Below are positions 16,863-25,847 of a stretch of DNA of 64,000 nucleotides, in pieces. The notes beneath the pieces are model-generated. The model saw only the letters and a program-made list of their open reading frames with translations. It searched no databases and was not told the DNA's origin. Position numbers and translations under genes: made by a program. Position 1 is the first letter of the stretch. The number at the start of each line of letters is the position of its first letter. The stretch is from Clostridium isatidis (lineage in GTDB: Bacteria > Bacillota > Clostridia > Clostridiales > Clostridiaceae): positions 2,554,501 to 2,618,500 of the forward strand of contig NZ_CP016786.1 of NCBI RefSeq assembly GCF_002285495.1, given 5' to 3'.

Positions 16863-18345
16863 CACTTTCTCCCCCTCCCTTTTTAGACTTTATTTTAAAA
16901 ATAAACCCAAGTAATTGTAATGCAATTATAGGGGTCATTGCAACCATAGCAATCATTCCAAAGCCATCAATTAATACATCTGCGCTTTCTATAGCATCTG
17001 CCGCTCCTTGTGCAAAAGCTAATATAAATGTTGCTGTCATCGGACCTGATGCAACGCCTCCTGAATCAAAGGCAATACCGACAAATAATTTAGGAACATA
17101 ATAACTCATTAATACAGAAATTAAATATCCAGGTAATAAATAATGCCATAATTGTATTTCAGGAATCATAATTCTTATCATTGATAGAGCTACTGCAAAT
17201 CCTACCCCTATTGAAAGAGTAAATAAAACAATTTTTCTTTTAACATATCCACTTGTAACTTCCTCAATTTGATGTGTTAATACATATACAGCTGGTTCTG
17301 CAAGTATTGTAACAAATCCTAATACAAATCCAACAATAATGAGATATGTCTTATTTTCTAAGGAGGCCACTTTATGTCCTAACACAGTACCTAAATCCAT
17401 AAATCCTGCATTTACTCCAACTAAAAATATAACTAATCCTATAAACGTAAAGAATATTCCAAATAATATCTTTCTAACAGCTTTTTTCGATAATTTAAAT
17501 TTATTTTTCTGAAAAATAAGAAAAATAATCAATATAGGTAGTAAAGCTAATATTATTTCAAAGGATATTTTAGGAATTTCCTTAATGAAAGGCAAAATTA
17601 TCGATGTTGATACTTCCGTATCTATTTCAAGAGTTGCTGTAATTTTATCTGTTTTAGATAAAATACTCATTATCATAACTGCTATTATTGCTCCTGAAGA
17701 AGCTATAGCAACTAATCCAAAACTATCTTTCTCTGAAGATTTACTGTCTTTTTTAAGATGAGATACTCCTAGGGCAAGAGCCAACATAAACGGAACTGTT
17801 AAAGCTCCAGTTGTAGCACCAGAAGCATCAAAAGATATTGCTAAAAATTCTGGTGAAATAAATATTGAAAGTAATAAAATAATACCATATATAATAGTTA
17901 ACAGCTTATATAATGGAAAATTATACAATATTCTTCCTAAACCTAAAGAGAGCATAACAGCTATTCCTATAGAAACAATTATAACGATAAGCCATTTTGA
18001 TACAACTCCTGAAGTTACAAATGAAACTTGTGCCCCCAAAATTTGCAAATCAGGTTCTGCTAGTGAAATGAAAAAACCAAGTATCAATCCTGAAATTATT
18101 ACAATTAAAACTTTATTTGTTTTTGCTAAGGTACTACCCATAACATTTCCTATAGGCGTAATTCCAATATCTACCCCAGCTAAAAAAATTGATAAACCAA
18201 TAATAACTAATACTGCCCCTATTAAAAACCTAAGTAATAATGGTCGTTCCATTGGTGTAATTGTAAAATGTAATATTAATACTATTATTGTTATTGGTAA
18301 TACTGATAATAATACTTCCTTTAATTTTTCTGTTACTAAATTCAA
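16852..18345 (-). CDS. DUF1538 duplicated membrane transporter
   Basis: 497 residues, about 12-14 hydrophobic segments, built as two homologous halves (about 35-245 and 285-480). Three motifs occur once per half: GVDIGITPIGNVMGS / GVNAGFMDLGTVLGH; AEPDLQIL / AEPAVYVL; FDASGATTGALTVPF / FDSGGVASGPMTATF. Such inverted or tandem repeats with Gly-rich breaks are typical of secondary transporters. I recognise the DUF1538 family; its substrate is not known to me. The start is TTG about 11 bases after AGGGATG; an ATG 4 bases upstream is in another frame. It forms an operon with the tandem PII-like gene. Confidence 0.82.
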   Translation of the reverse strand: MNLVTEKLKEVLLSVLPITIIVLILHFTITPMERPLLLRFLIGAVLVIIGLSIFLAGVDIGITPIGNVMGSTLAKTNKVLIVIISGLILGFFISLAEPDLQILGAQVSFVTSGVVSKWLIVIIVSIGIAVMLSLGLGRILYNFPLYKLLTIIYGIILLLSIFISPEFLAISFDASGATTGALTVPFMLALALGVSHLKKDSKSSEKDSFGLVAIASSGAIIAVMIMSILSKTDKITATLEIDTEVSTSIILPFIKEIPKISFEIILALLPILIIFLIFQKNKFKLSKKAVRKILFGIFFTFIGLVIFLVGVNAGFMDLGTVLGHKVASLENKTYLIIVGFVLGFVTILAEPAVYVLTHQIEEVTSGYVKRKIVLFTLSIGVGFAVALSMIRIMIPEIQLWHYLLPGYLISVLMSYYVPKLFVGIAFDSGGVASGPMTATFILAFAQGAADAIESADVLIDGFGMIAMVAMTPIIALQLLGFIFKIKSKKGGGESDVE

Positions 18346-18523
18346 ACATTTATCATCCCTTTCTTTTTAATTTACTCTCATTATTTTTGTGTATTACGCA
18401 TTATATATTTAATTATACTATACTTTTTTTTAAAAAAGTTTTCATTTTATAATTTTATCAAAAAATTCATATCTTTTTAATTAAACTTCCTTATTTATTA
18501 AGAATAATTGAAGAAGTGACAAA

Positions 18524-19741
18524 TCACTCTTTATCATTTTTTGATACTAGCAGCTTTTTAGATGTTAATAATACTGAAATTAAAATTACTACTCCAGCAA
18601 CTACCCATAATGCAGGTATTGAAATATAACTTATCAAAAAACTGCTTACTAAAGAACCTGCTAGTCCACCTAATTGCATCACTAAGGAATTTACCGATAA
18701 TATTGATGCTCTAATCTTATTAGGAATTTCACCATTTAATATAACAGCTTCTGGTATATTAGCCATGCCAAGCATTAAATAAATCATTGTATAAAATATA
18801 ATAAATAAGAAAATGTTTTTTTGAAAAGCAGTTAAAATTAATATAAAAGCTAATAATAATCGAACTACCACATACATACTTTTTAAATTTAATTTATATT
18901 TATCAATTATCTTATTTGAAATTATTCCACCAGACATTGCTGCAACAAAATATAAAAAGGCCATTATCCCAAGAAGTCCCATCATACTTTTATTAGGCAT
19001 TATTGATATAAAGTGAGGCTGCCAATAGGTTTCTAATGCACTTAAAAAAAATCCAGTTGCAAAAGCAGAAATGAATATACATAAAACAGTCAAGTTTCCC
19101 TTAACAAAAGAAGAGCTCTTTTTAATATGCTCCTTTATAGGTATTCTTTCTTCATTTTCTGTTGTACTTATATCTTTTATAAAAATAATAGAAAGAACTA
19201 AAACAATTATTGTTAGAATAATTCTAATAATAATATTTAAATCATAAGAGCCAAAATTAGAAAATAAATTACTTTTTATTTCAGGAAAAAAACCTCCTGA
19301 TAAGGCCCCTGCAGATAAACCCAATGAATCTAAAACTGCCAAACGAGTGGTAATTCTATTTAACTTATCTTTTCCAAAGGCTTCAATATATGAATCAATA
19401 AACAAGGCATCAAAGGAACCTGAAGATAAAGCCCTGCTTAACCCAAACAATATCATTGCAACGCACATAATAATAAACCCATGACCAAATAAAAGAACTA
19501 AAGAGCTTATTAGTGAAATTAATAAGGATAAGCAAAATGTTTTCTTTCTTCCCATTACATCTGCAATAACCCCTGTAGGAAGTTCAAGAAAAACTACTGT
19601 TATTGCATAGATCCCCATAATAATAGATAAATTACTTAAAGATATACCTTTGCTCATTAGCAATAAGCTTAATATTGGCACAAGAAGTCCACCTAAATAT
19701 GAATTTAATAAGACCATTAAAGAATATAATTTTACCTTCAT
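18524..19741 (-). CDS. Major facilitator superfamily exporter
   Basis: 405 residues, 12 predicted membrane helices, with the MFS loop 2-3 motif GVIADVMGRKKTF (family G-x-L-aD-r-x-GRk) and the region GIYAITVVFLELPTG. It probably exports a small molecule by proton antiport. It begins 5 bases after the stop of the ArsR-like regulator gene, so the two are co-transcribed, a common arrangement for an inducible efflux pump. The substrate cannot be inferred. Confidence 0.87.
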   Translation of the reverse strand: MKVKLYSLMVLLNSYLGGLLVPILSLLLMSKGISLSNLSIIMGIYAITVVFLELPTGVIADVMGRKKTFCLSLLISLISSLVLLFGHGFIIMCVAMILFGLSRALSSGSFDALFIDSYIEAFGKDKLNRITTRLAVLDSLGLSAGALSGGFFPEIKSNLFSNFGSYDLNIIIRIILTIIVLVLSIIFIKDISTTENEERIPIKEHIKKSSSFVKGNLTVLCIFISAFATGFFLSALETYWQPHFISIMPNKSMMGLLGIMAFLYFVAAMSGGIISNKIIDKYKLNLKSMYVVVRLLLAFILILTAFQKNIFLFIIFYTMIYLMLGMANIPEAVILNGEIPNKIRASILSVNSLVMQLGGLAGSLVSSFLISYISIPALWVVAGVVILISVLLTSKKLLVSKNDKE

Positions 19742-19746
19742 AACTT

Positions 19747-20337
19747 TTATGCCTTTCCATCATCATTATTTAAATCTGTTCTATATGCAATTAAAGCATA
19801 CTCAAAAGGATGAGTATCATTAGATGGCTTTGAACGCTTTTCTATAAAATCACTTATTACAGAATATAATTCATTAGCATCTTCTTTAGTTAAATGAACT
19901 ACCCCAGATAAAAAGTCTGCAAATTTATTTCCCTTATTTAGCTCGTCCACTAATAATGGCTTCATTTTAGTTATGGTACTCTGAAAGTTATCATATATTT
20001 CAGATAAGATATTTTTTGCTAGAATTTCACGATTTAAAGACAAATCATCATCTAAACTTTGACCTATACTAATAGTTTTATCAGTTAATCTAAGATACTT
20101 TGCAGTTATTCCATTTATAACTTCACTATGATCAAATTCAACAATGTTTAATGATTCTAATTGTTTTATATGATGTTGTGCTGATGATGGTGACATGCTT
20201 AATTTATCAGCAATATATTTAGATGTAACCGGCTTACCCTCAATTCTCATAAATCTAATAATTTTTTGTCTAATTGGTGACATTAAAATTTTAAGTTCTT
20301 TATCTGTTTTAAGTACTATTTTATTGCTATCTTCCAT
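19747..20337 (-). CDS. ArsR-like winged-helix transcriptional regulator
   Basis: 196 residues. A winged helix at about 12-85 (IRQKIIRFMRIEGKPVTSKY, then DKLSMSPSSAQHHIKQLESL) is of the ArsR/HTH_20 kind; the C-terminal half is helical and probably binds the inducer or dimerises. No ArsR metal-binding Cys pair is present, so an organic ligand is likelier. It is the first gene of an operon with an MFS exporter, and two overlapping palindromes stand 34-70 bases upstream of its start. Confidence 0.82.
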   Translation of the reverse strand: MEDSNKIVLKTDKELKILMSPIRQKIIRFMRIEGKPVTSKYIADKLSMSPSSAQHHIKQLESLNIVEFDHSEVINGITAKYLRLTDKTISIGQSLDDDLSLNREILAKNILSEIYDNFQSTITKMKPLLVDELNKGNKFADFLSGVVHLTKEDANELYSVISDFIEKRSKPSNDTHPFEYALIAYRTDLNNDDGKA

Positions 20338-20370
20338 GGATTCCTCCTAAACATTTAAAATAATATACCA

Positions 20371-20406
20371 TTACAGTAACTGTAACGTTATATTAATTAT
20401 AACGTT
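20371..20406 (-). promoter_or_regulatory. Double palindromic operator upstream of the ArsR-like regulator
   Basis: TTACAGT-A-ACTGTAA (20371-20385, perfect 7-1-7) overlaps AACGTTATA-TTAAT-TATAACGTT (20384-20406, perfect 9-5-9). They lie where the promoter of the regulator-MFS operon must be, so autorepression is likely. Confidence 0.65.
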
Positions 20407-20434
20407 GTCTCTTATAATTGTCAAACAAAGTAAA

Positions 20435-20472
20435 AAGGACTATCAACTGCAATATTACAGCGATAGCCCTTA
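20435..20472 (-). terminator. Terminator of the nitroreductase gene
   Basis: AAGGACTATC (20435-20444) pairs with GATAGCCCTT (20462-20471), with an inner CTGCAATATTACAG stem. The leftward strand continues CCTTTTTACTTTG. It is 78 bases past the stop of the nitroreductase gene. Confidence 0.75.
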
Positions 20473-20549
20473 TTGTTTATTAGAAATCTTTTAATATAAA
20501 CTTTTTATTAATCAGAAATCATAGGGTTCCCCATTAAGTATTTAAAAAC

Positions 20550-21125
20550 CTATATTTCTTTTACAATTAATTCTTCAAGGCTGCGTTTTGGAACATAATG
20601 ATTACCTTCTTCATCTCTATAATATTTAATACTTCCACCTTCATCCATATCCTCTATTATTACATTTTCCTTTGGATATCCTAATGCAATAACTAAGGCT
20701 ATTTCAAAATCATCAGAAATATTTAGATTTTCTGTTAGCTTAGCACGGTTGATACTTCCTAAAATGCATCCACCAAGCCCCACCTCTGCAGCACCAAGAC
20801 ATATTGTTTGAGCACAAATACCCTCATCTGCACTTTGTTTTTTTGTTAAGGTTTTATCTCTAAGCATAATAACATATGCAGTAGGACGTTCACTTTCGAT
20901 TGGTCCATCCCATTCCCTTAAGTATCCAGCCCAGCTTAATGTTTCATACACCTTTTTATTTATTTCTTCTTCACATACTAAAATGTATTTAAGAGGCTGA
21001 AGATTTGCAGCACTTGGCGTATATCTTACCAATTCTACTAGTTCCTTCAATTGGTCTTTTGTAATTTTTTTATCACCGTAAAAACGTCTATAACTACGGC
21101 TTTTCTTTACTAAATCCTTAAACAT
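20550..21125 (-). CDS. Nitroreductase family flavoprotein
   Basis: 191 residues. SRSYRRF (9-15) and VRYTPSAANLQPLKYILV supply the FMN-binding Arg and Ser/Asn pattern of the nitroreductase fold; GLGGCILG and IALGYPKE are the later FMN-contact motifs. These cytoplasmic enzymes reduce nitro groups, quinones or flavins with NAD(P)H; the short form here is common in clostridia, and its natural substrate is unknown. The gene is monocistronic, with its own terminator and a repeat-rich region upstream. Confidence 0.87.
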   Translation of the reverse strand: MFKDLVKKSRSYRRFYGDKKITKDQLKELVELVRYTPSAANLQPLKYILVCEEEINKKVYETLSWAGYLREWDGPIESERPTAYVIMLRDKTLTKKQSADEGICAQTICLGAAEVGLGGCILGSINRAKLTENLNISDDFEIALVIALGYPKENVIIEDMDEGGSIKYYRDEEGNHYVPKRSLEELIVKEI

Positions 21126-21145
21126 AATAACACCACCTGTAATTC

Positions 21146-21232
21146 AATTGACAATCGACAGTTGACAATTTCGGAAATAATTCAGCAGAGCTGAATTATG
21201 AAATTTTAGATTTTCAGTTTTTCTGAAAATCT
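21146..21232. repeat. Composite intergenic repeat with two hairpins
   Basis: Direct repeats of TTGACAAT/TCGACAGT are followed by AATTCAGC-AGA-GCTGAATT (21179-21197, perfect) and AGATTTTCAG-TTTTT-CTGAAAATCT (21208-21232, perfect). The density of exact palindromes with no gene suggests a small dispersed element of the kind scattered in clostridial genomes; copies elsewhere cannot be tested here. Confidence 0.5.
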
Positions 21233-21479
21233 ACCTACATTCTTAATTGTTAATTTTTAATTCCTTAATCTGTTACCTGCTACTTGTCTCATATTTCCTT
21301 TTATATTTATACTACCATTTTATAGCTTATGGATATTACTGTCAATAATATCAATTACAAATGCACATTTATTACTTAGTATATAAGTTATCAATGCAAA
21401 CTATTATAATATATGGCTTAATTAAAAAGTGAGCATATGTAAGTTTACTTGAGAATTGAAGAAAGAAAATTATAAAACA

Positions 21480-21525
21480 AAGTCATGTATATAAAGAAGC
21501 CTAACTCCACATATATACATGACTT
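21480..21525 (-). terminator. Terminator of the MarR-ABC exporter operon
   Basis: AAGTCATGTATAT (21480-21492) pairs perfectly with ATATACATGACTT (21513-21525); leftward it is followed by TGTTTTATAATTTTC. It lies about 100 bases past the last ABC gene. Confidence 0.8.
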
Positions 21526-21539
21526 TTAATTCTATTACA

Positions 21540-21627
21540 TATTACTTATTATCTGTGCTATTATCTGTCACCTGACTTGTGCTTGTTCCCTTTTACCTGT
21601 ACATGTTACTTGTTCCCTGTTACCTGA
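21540..21627. repeat. Degenerate AGGTAACA-type tandem repeat
   Basis: Read leftward, units CAGGTAACAGGGAACAAGTA, CAGGTAAAAGGGAACAAGCA, CAGGTGACAGATAATAGCA and CAGATAATAAGTAATATGTA follow one another at 19-27 base steps and directly abut the ABC stop codon. A related AGCAGGTAACAGAT occurs near 21270. It looks like a decayed short tandem repeat. Confidence 0.5.
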
Positions 21628-23445
21628 TTAATCTAGTTCTATCGCTCCAGTATTTAAATTATAATAACGTCCTTTTTGTTTCATTAAATCTTCATGATTT
21701 CCACGTTCTATAATTCTACCTTGTTCTAATACCATTATTGCATTAGAATCACGAACAGTTGACAGTCTATGGGCTATTACAAAGGTTGTTCTGCCTTCCA
21801 TTAATTTGTCCATACCTTCTGAAATCAGCTTTTCAGTTCTTGTATCTACAGATGAAGTAGCCTCATCAAGAATAAGTATAGTTGGATCAGCTACTGCTGC
21901 TCTAGCTATAGATAATAATTGACGTTCCCCTTGTGATAAGTTATGACCATCTTCTGTAAGCATTGTATCATATCCTTGAGGTAAATTTTTTATAAAATAA
22001 TGAGCATTAGCAAGCTTTGCAGCTTCCTTTACTTCTTCATCTGTAGCATCTAATCTTCCATATCTAATATTATCTGCTATTGTTCCCTCAAACAAATGAA
22101 CATCTTGAAGAACTATACTCATTGTACTTCTTAAATCTTGCTTATTAATACGTCTAATATCTATTCCATCATATAATACTTTTCCATCACTAATTTCATA
22201 AAATCTATTTATAAGATTTGTTATAGTTGTTTTACCAGCACCAGTTGATCCTACAAAAGCTATTTTTTGTCCTGGCTTTGCATATAGACTTATATTCTTT
22301 AGCACTCTCTGTCCTGGAAGATAACCAAAGTCTACATTTTCAAAGGTAATATCACCCCTAAGAGCTACTTCTTCATATCCTCCATTTTTATTTGGAACCT
22401 TCCAATAAGCAGTACCATCTTCTCTTCTAACTAAAGTAACATCTCCCTCATCAATTTCAACTTTTTCATCTAATACTTTAAAAATTCTTTCTGCTCCAGC
22501 TAGAGCTGCAAATAAAGTATTAAGCTGATTGGAAACTTGGGTTATAGGTCGAGAAATTGTTCTTGTGTATTGCAAATAAGACGCAATATTACCTATACTT
22601 AATTTATTTATCATTACTAAAAAGGCTCCGCCCATTGATATAAGGGCATATAATACATAAGATAAGTTCCCCATAATAGGGAGAAGCATAACACCATAAG
22701 TAGCTGCACTGCTGCTCGCCTTACGAAGTTCTTCATTTTTCTTATCAAAAGTATTAATAGCTCTTTTCTCATAATTGAATACTTTAACTACTTTTTGCCC
22801 TGACATCATTTCTTCAATATATCCATTCATATCAGCTAAGGCAGCTTGTTGAGCACGGAAATATCTTGTTGATTTTTTCCCAACATAATTTGTAAAAGCA
22901 AGCATAACTGCTAACATAATTACAACTATTATAGTTAAAATTGGGCTTATGAATAACATCATAATAAATGTTCCAACAACTGTTATTACTGATACTATAA
23001 TTTGTGATATCCCTTGCTCAAAAGCTTGATTTAACATATCTACATCATTAGTAAAGGTAGACATCAAATCCCCATGAGAATTTCTATCAAAATAAGATAT
23101 CGGCAGTTTTTCCATATGAGAAAACATATCTTCACGAATTTTATGAATAGTTCTCTGTGCTAACTTTGCCATAAATAAGTTTCCCAAATATTCGGATAAA
23201 GAAATTACTATTACCAGCATTCCCATTATAATAAGGTATCTTATAAATATTCTCATACCATCACCCTTAACCAAGGTATCTATAATAGGGCTTAGCATAG
23301 CATTAGTTCCAATTTGTGCAATAGAGCTTAATATAATGAAAATTATTCCACACCACAATAAAGCTTTATTGTATCTTAAATATTTAAATAATCTTTTTAT
23401 TGTTTTTTTAGGATCATTTGGGCGCAACTGACGATTTTTACTCAT
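21628..23445 (-). CDS. Heterodimeric ABC exporter, subunit with catalytic site (BmrD/LmrD-like)
   Basis: 605 residues: six membrane helices (about 30-320) then an ATPase domain. Walker A VGSTGAGKTT, signature LSQGERQ and Walker B LILDEATSSVD with the catalytic Glu are intact, with switch His in IAHRLS. An insert of about 20 residues before the ATPase domain (DVTLVRREDGTAYWKVPNKN) is typical of the BmrD/LmrD half. It pairs with the other half encoded just upstream (4-base ATGA overlap) to make a multidrug or lipid exporter. Confidence 0.92.
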   Translation of the reverse strand: MSKNRQLRPNDPKKTIKRLFKYLRYNKALLWCGIIFIILSSIAQIGTNAMLSPIIDTLVKGDGMRIFIRYLIIMGMLVIVISLSEYLGNLFMAKLAQRTIHKIREDMFSHMEKLPISYFDRNSHGDLMSTFTNDVDMLNQAFEQGISQIIVSVITVVGTFIMMLFISPILTIIVVIMLAVMLAFTNYVGKKSTRYFRAQQAALADMNGYIEEMMSGQKVVKVFNYEKRAINTFDKKNEELRKASSSAATYGVMLLPIMGNLSYVLYALISMGGAFLVMINKLSIGNIASYLQYTRTISRPITQVSNQLNTLFAALAGAERIFKVLDEKVEIDEGDVTLVRREDGTAYWKVPNKNGGYEEVALRGDITFENVDFGYLPGQRVLKNISLYAKPGQKIAFVGSTGAGKTTITNLINRFYEISDGKVLYDGIDIRRINKQDLRSTMSIVLQDVHLFEGTIADNIRYGRLDATDEEVKEAAKLANAHYFIKNLPQGYDTMLTEDGHNLSQGERQLLSIARAAVADPTILILDEATSSVDTRTEKLISEGMDKLMEGRTTFVIAHRLSTVRDSNAIMVLEQGRIIERGNHEDLMKQKGRYYNLNTGAIELD

Positions 23446-25166
23446 TCCCCAACCACCCCTTTCTTTTGTGACTCATAGATTTCTTTATAAATTGGAGATA
23501 CTTTCATTAAAGTTTCATGATCTCCAAGGGCTTCTATTTCTCCTTCATTCATTACAATAATTCTATCAGCATGCTGAATTGATGAGATTCTCTGAGCAAT
23601 AATAATTGTAGTAATATGTCCAAGTTCTTCTTTAAATGCACGTTGAATTTTTGCATCAGTAGTCATATCTACAGCACTTGTTGAATCATCTAAAATTAAT
23701 ATCTTAGGCGATTTTAATAATGCTCTTGCAATACTTAATCTTTGCTTTTGACCACCAGAGAAATTATCTCCCCCTTGTTCAACTCTATGATCCAAACCAT
23801 CCTCATACTTTGAAACAAATTCCCAAGCTTGGGCTTGTTTCAAGGCATTTATTATTTCTTCATCAGTTGCATTTTCATTTCCCCACTTCATATTTTCACG
23901 AATAGTTCCTGAAAATAAGGTATTCTTTTGTAATACAAAGGCAACCTGATTACGTAAGGCCTTAATATCATAATTTTTTACATTTAAGCCGCCAACAATA
24001 ACTTCTCCTTCTGTTACGTCATAAAGCCTTGGTATAAGCTGTACTAAAGTAGATTTAGAAGAACCTGTAGAACCAATAATTCCAAGAACTTCTCCAGATT
24101 TTATATTAAAATTTATATCCCTTAATGTTCTTTCCTTACTTCCAGGATAGACAAAATTTACATTCTTAAAACTAATAGCACCATCTTTTAATTCCTTTAC
24201 AGGCTCTAAAATTTCCTTAATTTCTGATTCTGTTTCTAATACCTCTATAATTCTGCCTCCAGATGCTATACCACGCATTAATTGCATAAGGAAAAATGAC
24301 ATTAACATAAGTGCCATTAAAACTTGTATTATATAGGTAATAAAAGAAATTAATTCTCCACTTCCCATAGTCCCAGCTGTAACTTTTTGTCCACCAAACC
24401 AAAGTACTGCAATTATAGTTGAAAATACCATAAGATTAAAAGCAGGCATTAAAGTAACAACTAGAGAAACAGCTTTAATAGCAGTATCCCTTACAGAATC
24501 ATTTCTTTCTTTAAATCTTTTTTCTTCATGTTTTTGTCTATTAAAAGATTTCACAACTCTTATTCCTATTAAATTTTCTTGAATAATTGCATTTACTCTA
24601 TCAATCTTAGTTTGAAGCATTCTAAATAATGGACGTGCTTTTATCATTACCACTGCTATAATAATTGCAGTAAGTGGTAATACAACCATAAATATTTTTG
24701 CTAAAGACGCATTTATATTAAAAGCCATAATTAGTGCAAATAGTAGTAAAAAAGGCGCCCTTATAGCCATACGTAAACTCATCATAGCAACTTGACCTAG
24801 AGTATTACAATCATTGGTAAGTCTTGTTATAAGGGATGAAACTGAAAATTTATCTAAATTAGCAAAAGAAAAAGCTTGAATTTTTCTAAATATTTCAGCC
24901 CTAATTTCTGCAGCAAAACCATAACCTGCTCTAGCTCCATAATGAGAACTCATTACACCAAAAGTCATGCCTAATAAAGCAGAAATAATCATAATTATCC
25001 CAAGTCTTACAATATAGTTAATATCTCTGTTTACTATTCCTATATCAACTATTAAAGACATAAGATATGGAATAACTATATCTGCTAAAACTTCTAAAAT
25101 CATAAGTATAGGGCTTAAAATAGCAAATACCTTATACTTTTTCATATATGGCAATAATTTTTTCAA
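23442..25166 (-). CDS. Heterodimeric ABC exporter, subunit with degenerate site (BmrC/LmrC-like)
   Basis: 574 residues: six membrane helices then an ATPase domain with Walker A IGSTGSSKSTL, signature FSGGQKQRLS and Walker B LILDDSTSAVD. Asp replaces the catalytic Glu after Walker B, and Gln replaces the switch His in IIAQRIS; together these mark the non-hydrolysing half of asymmetric exporters such as BmrCD and LmrCD. It is the first transporter gene after a MarR regulator, in a three-gene operon. Confidence 0.92.
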   Translation of the reverse strand: MKKLLPYMKKYKVFAILSPILMILEVLADIVIPYLMSLIVDIGIVNRDINYIVRLGIIMIISALLGMTFGVMSSHYGARAGYGFAAEIRAEIFRKIQAFSFANLDKFSVSSLITRLTNDCNTLGQVAMMSLRMAIRAPFLLLFALIMAFNINASLAKIFMVVLPLTAIIIAVVMIKARPLFRMLQTKIDRVNAIIQENLIGIRVVKSFNRQKHEEKRFKERNDSVRDTAIKAVSLVVTLMPAFNLMVFSTIIAVLWFGGQKVTAGTMGSGELISFITYIIQVLMALMLMSFFLMQLMRGIASGGRIIEVLETESEIKEILEPVKELKDGAISFKNVNFVYPGSKERTLRDINFNIKSGEVLGIIGSTGSSKSTLVQLIPRLYDVTEGEVIVGGLNVKNYDIKALRNQVAFVLQKNTLFSGTIRENMKWGNENATDEEIINALKQAQAWEFVSKYEDGLDHRVEQGGDNFSGGQKQRLSIARALLKSPKILILDDSTSAVDMTTDAKIQRAFKEELGHITTIIIAQRISSIQHADRIIVMNEGEIEALGDHETLMKVSPIYKEIYESQKKGVVGE

Positions 25167-25199
25167 AATATCCCTCCTATTCTTCTAACTTTTATCATT

Positions 25200-25628
25200 T
25201 TAGTTTCTCATATTATTTAGATTATTATTTATTTTAGATAAGAAAGAACTTAATTTTAGTAATTCCTCTTGGCTAAATTCATTAAACATTTCTTTATATA
25301 TATTTGGCAAATGATCTCTATAATCATCTATTATAGACTTACCTAACTCTGTTAAAACTAACCTATTATATCTCATATCTGATTCTAAAGGTATTTGTTT
25401 AAGCACTTTTAAATTTAATAACCTTTTTATCGAAGTACTAATAGCTCCTTCTGTAACTTTCATCTCTTCAGCAATATCTTTTTGATTTGCCTCAGGATTT
25501 CTTTCTACAATTATTGCAATATGTAAGAGTCCTAGAGTTAAACCATATTTATCTATTTTTTTCTGCATCAACTGAGTTACCCTTTGATGAATATTTTTAA
25601 ATTGCATAGCTAAATCTGTCTCAATCAC
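25200..25628 (-). CDS. MarR family regulator of the ABC exporter operon
   Basis: 142 residues from the GTG at 25628, five bases after GGAGG; the longer TTG frame would start inside the binding site. A winged helix of MarR type (about 40-105, QKDIAEEMKVTEGAISTSIK and the DMRYNRLVLTELG wing) is flanked by dimerisation helices. It lies 33 bases before the exporter genes. Two similar palindromes directly upstream (25643-25680) suggest it represses its own operon until a drug ligand binds. Confidence 0.9.
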   Translation of the reverse strand: MIETDLAMQFKNIHQRVTQLMQKKIDKYGLTLGLLHIAIIVERNPEANQKDIAEEMKVTEGAISTSIKRLLNLKVLKQIPLESDMRYNRLVLTELGKSIIDDYRDHLPNIYKEMFNEFSQEELLKLSSFLSKINNNLNNMRN

Positions 25629-25642
25629 AATTACCTCCAAAT

Positions 25643-25680
25643 ACTTTAGCGTTAAAGTAATAATACTTTAATGTTAAACT
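25643..25680 (-). promoter_or_regulatory. Twin MarR operators
   Basis: ACTTTA-GCGT-TAAAGT (25643-25658, perfect palindrome) and ACTTTAATGTTAAACT (25665-25680) share the ACTTTA..GTTAAA pattern, start-to-start 22 bases (two helical turns). They begin 15 bases upstream of the MarR start. Confidence 0.65.
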
Positions 25681-25798
25681 ATTAAAAATTTAATGTCAAA
25701 TAAGATATAATATGAAGAATGAGCTTAATAGTTTTTATAAACTGTTCCTTTATATTATTTTTTAAATTTTAATTTTTTCTACTTATTTTCTATAAAAA

Positions 25799-25828
25799 AA
25801 GAATCTCCAATACTAGTTGAAGATTCTT
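25799..25828 (-). terminator. Terminator of the 63-residue protein gene
   Basis: AAGAATCT (25799-25806) and AGATTCTT (25821-25828), followed leftward by a seven-T run. It serves the small gene that ends 20 bases away. Confidence 0.85.
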
Positions 25829-25847
25829 ATATTATTTATATTACACC

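Larger units (their letters stand above)
21126..21627. other. 502-base intergenic region with stacked repeats
   Basis: It contains, in order: TTGACAATCGACAGTTGACAA direct repeats (21148-21169), two perfect hairpins (21179-21197 and 21208-21232), a TTAATTGTTAATTTTTAATT stretch, a promoter-like AT-rich zone for the nitroreductase gene, the terminator of the ABC operon (21480-21525), and a degenerate AGGTAACA repeat (21540-21627). No ORF with a binding site is seen. Confidence 0.7.
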
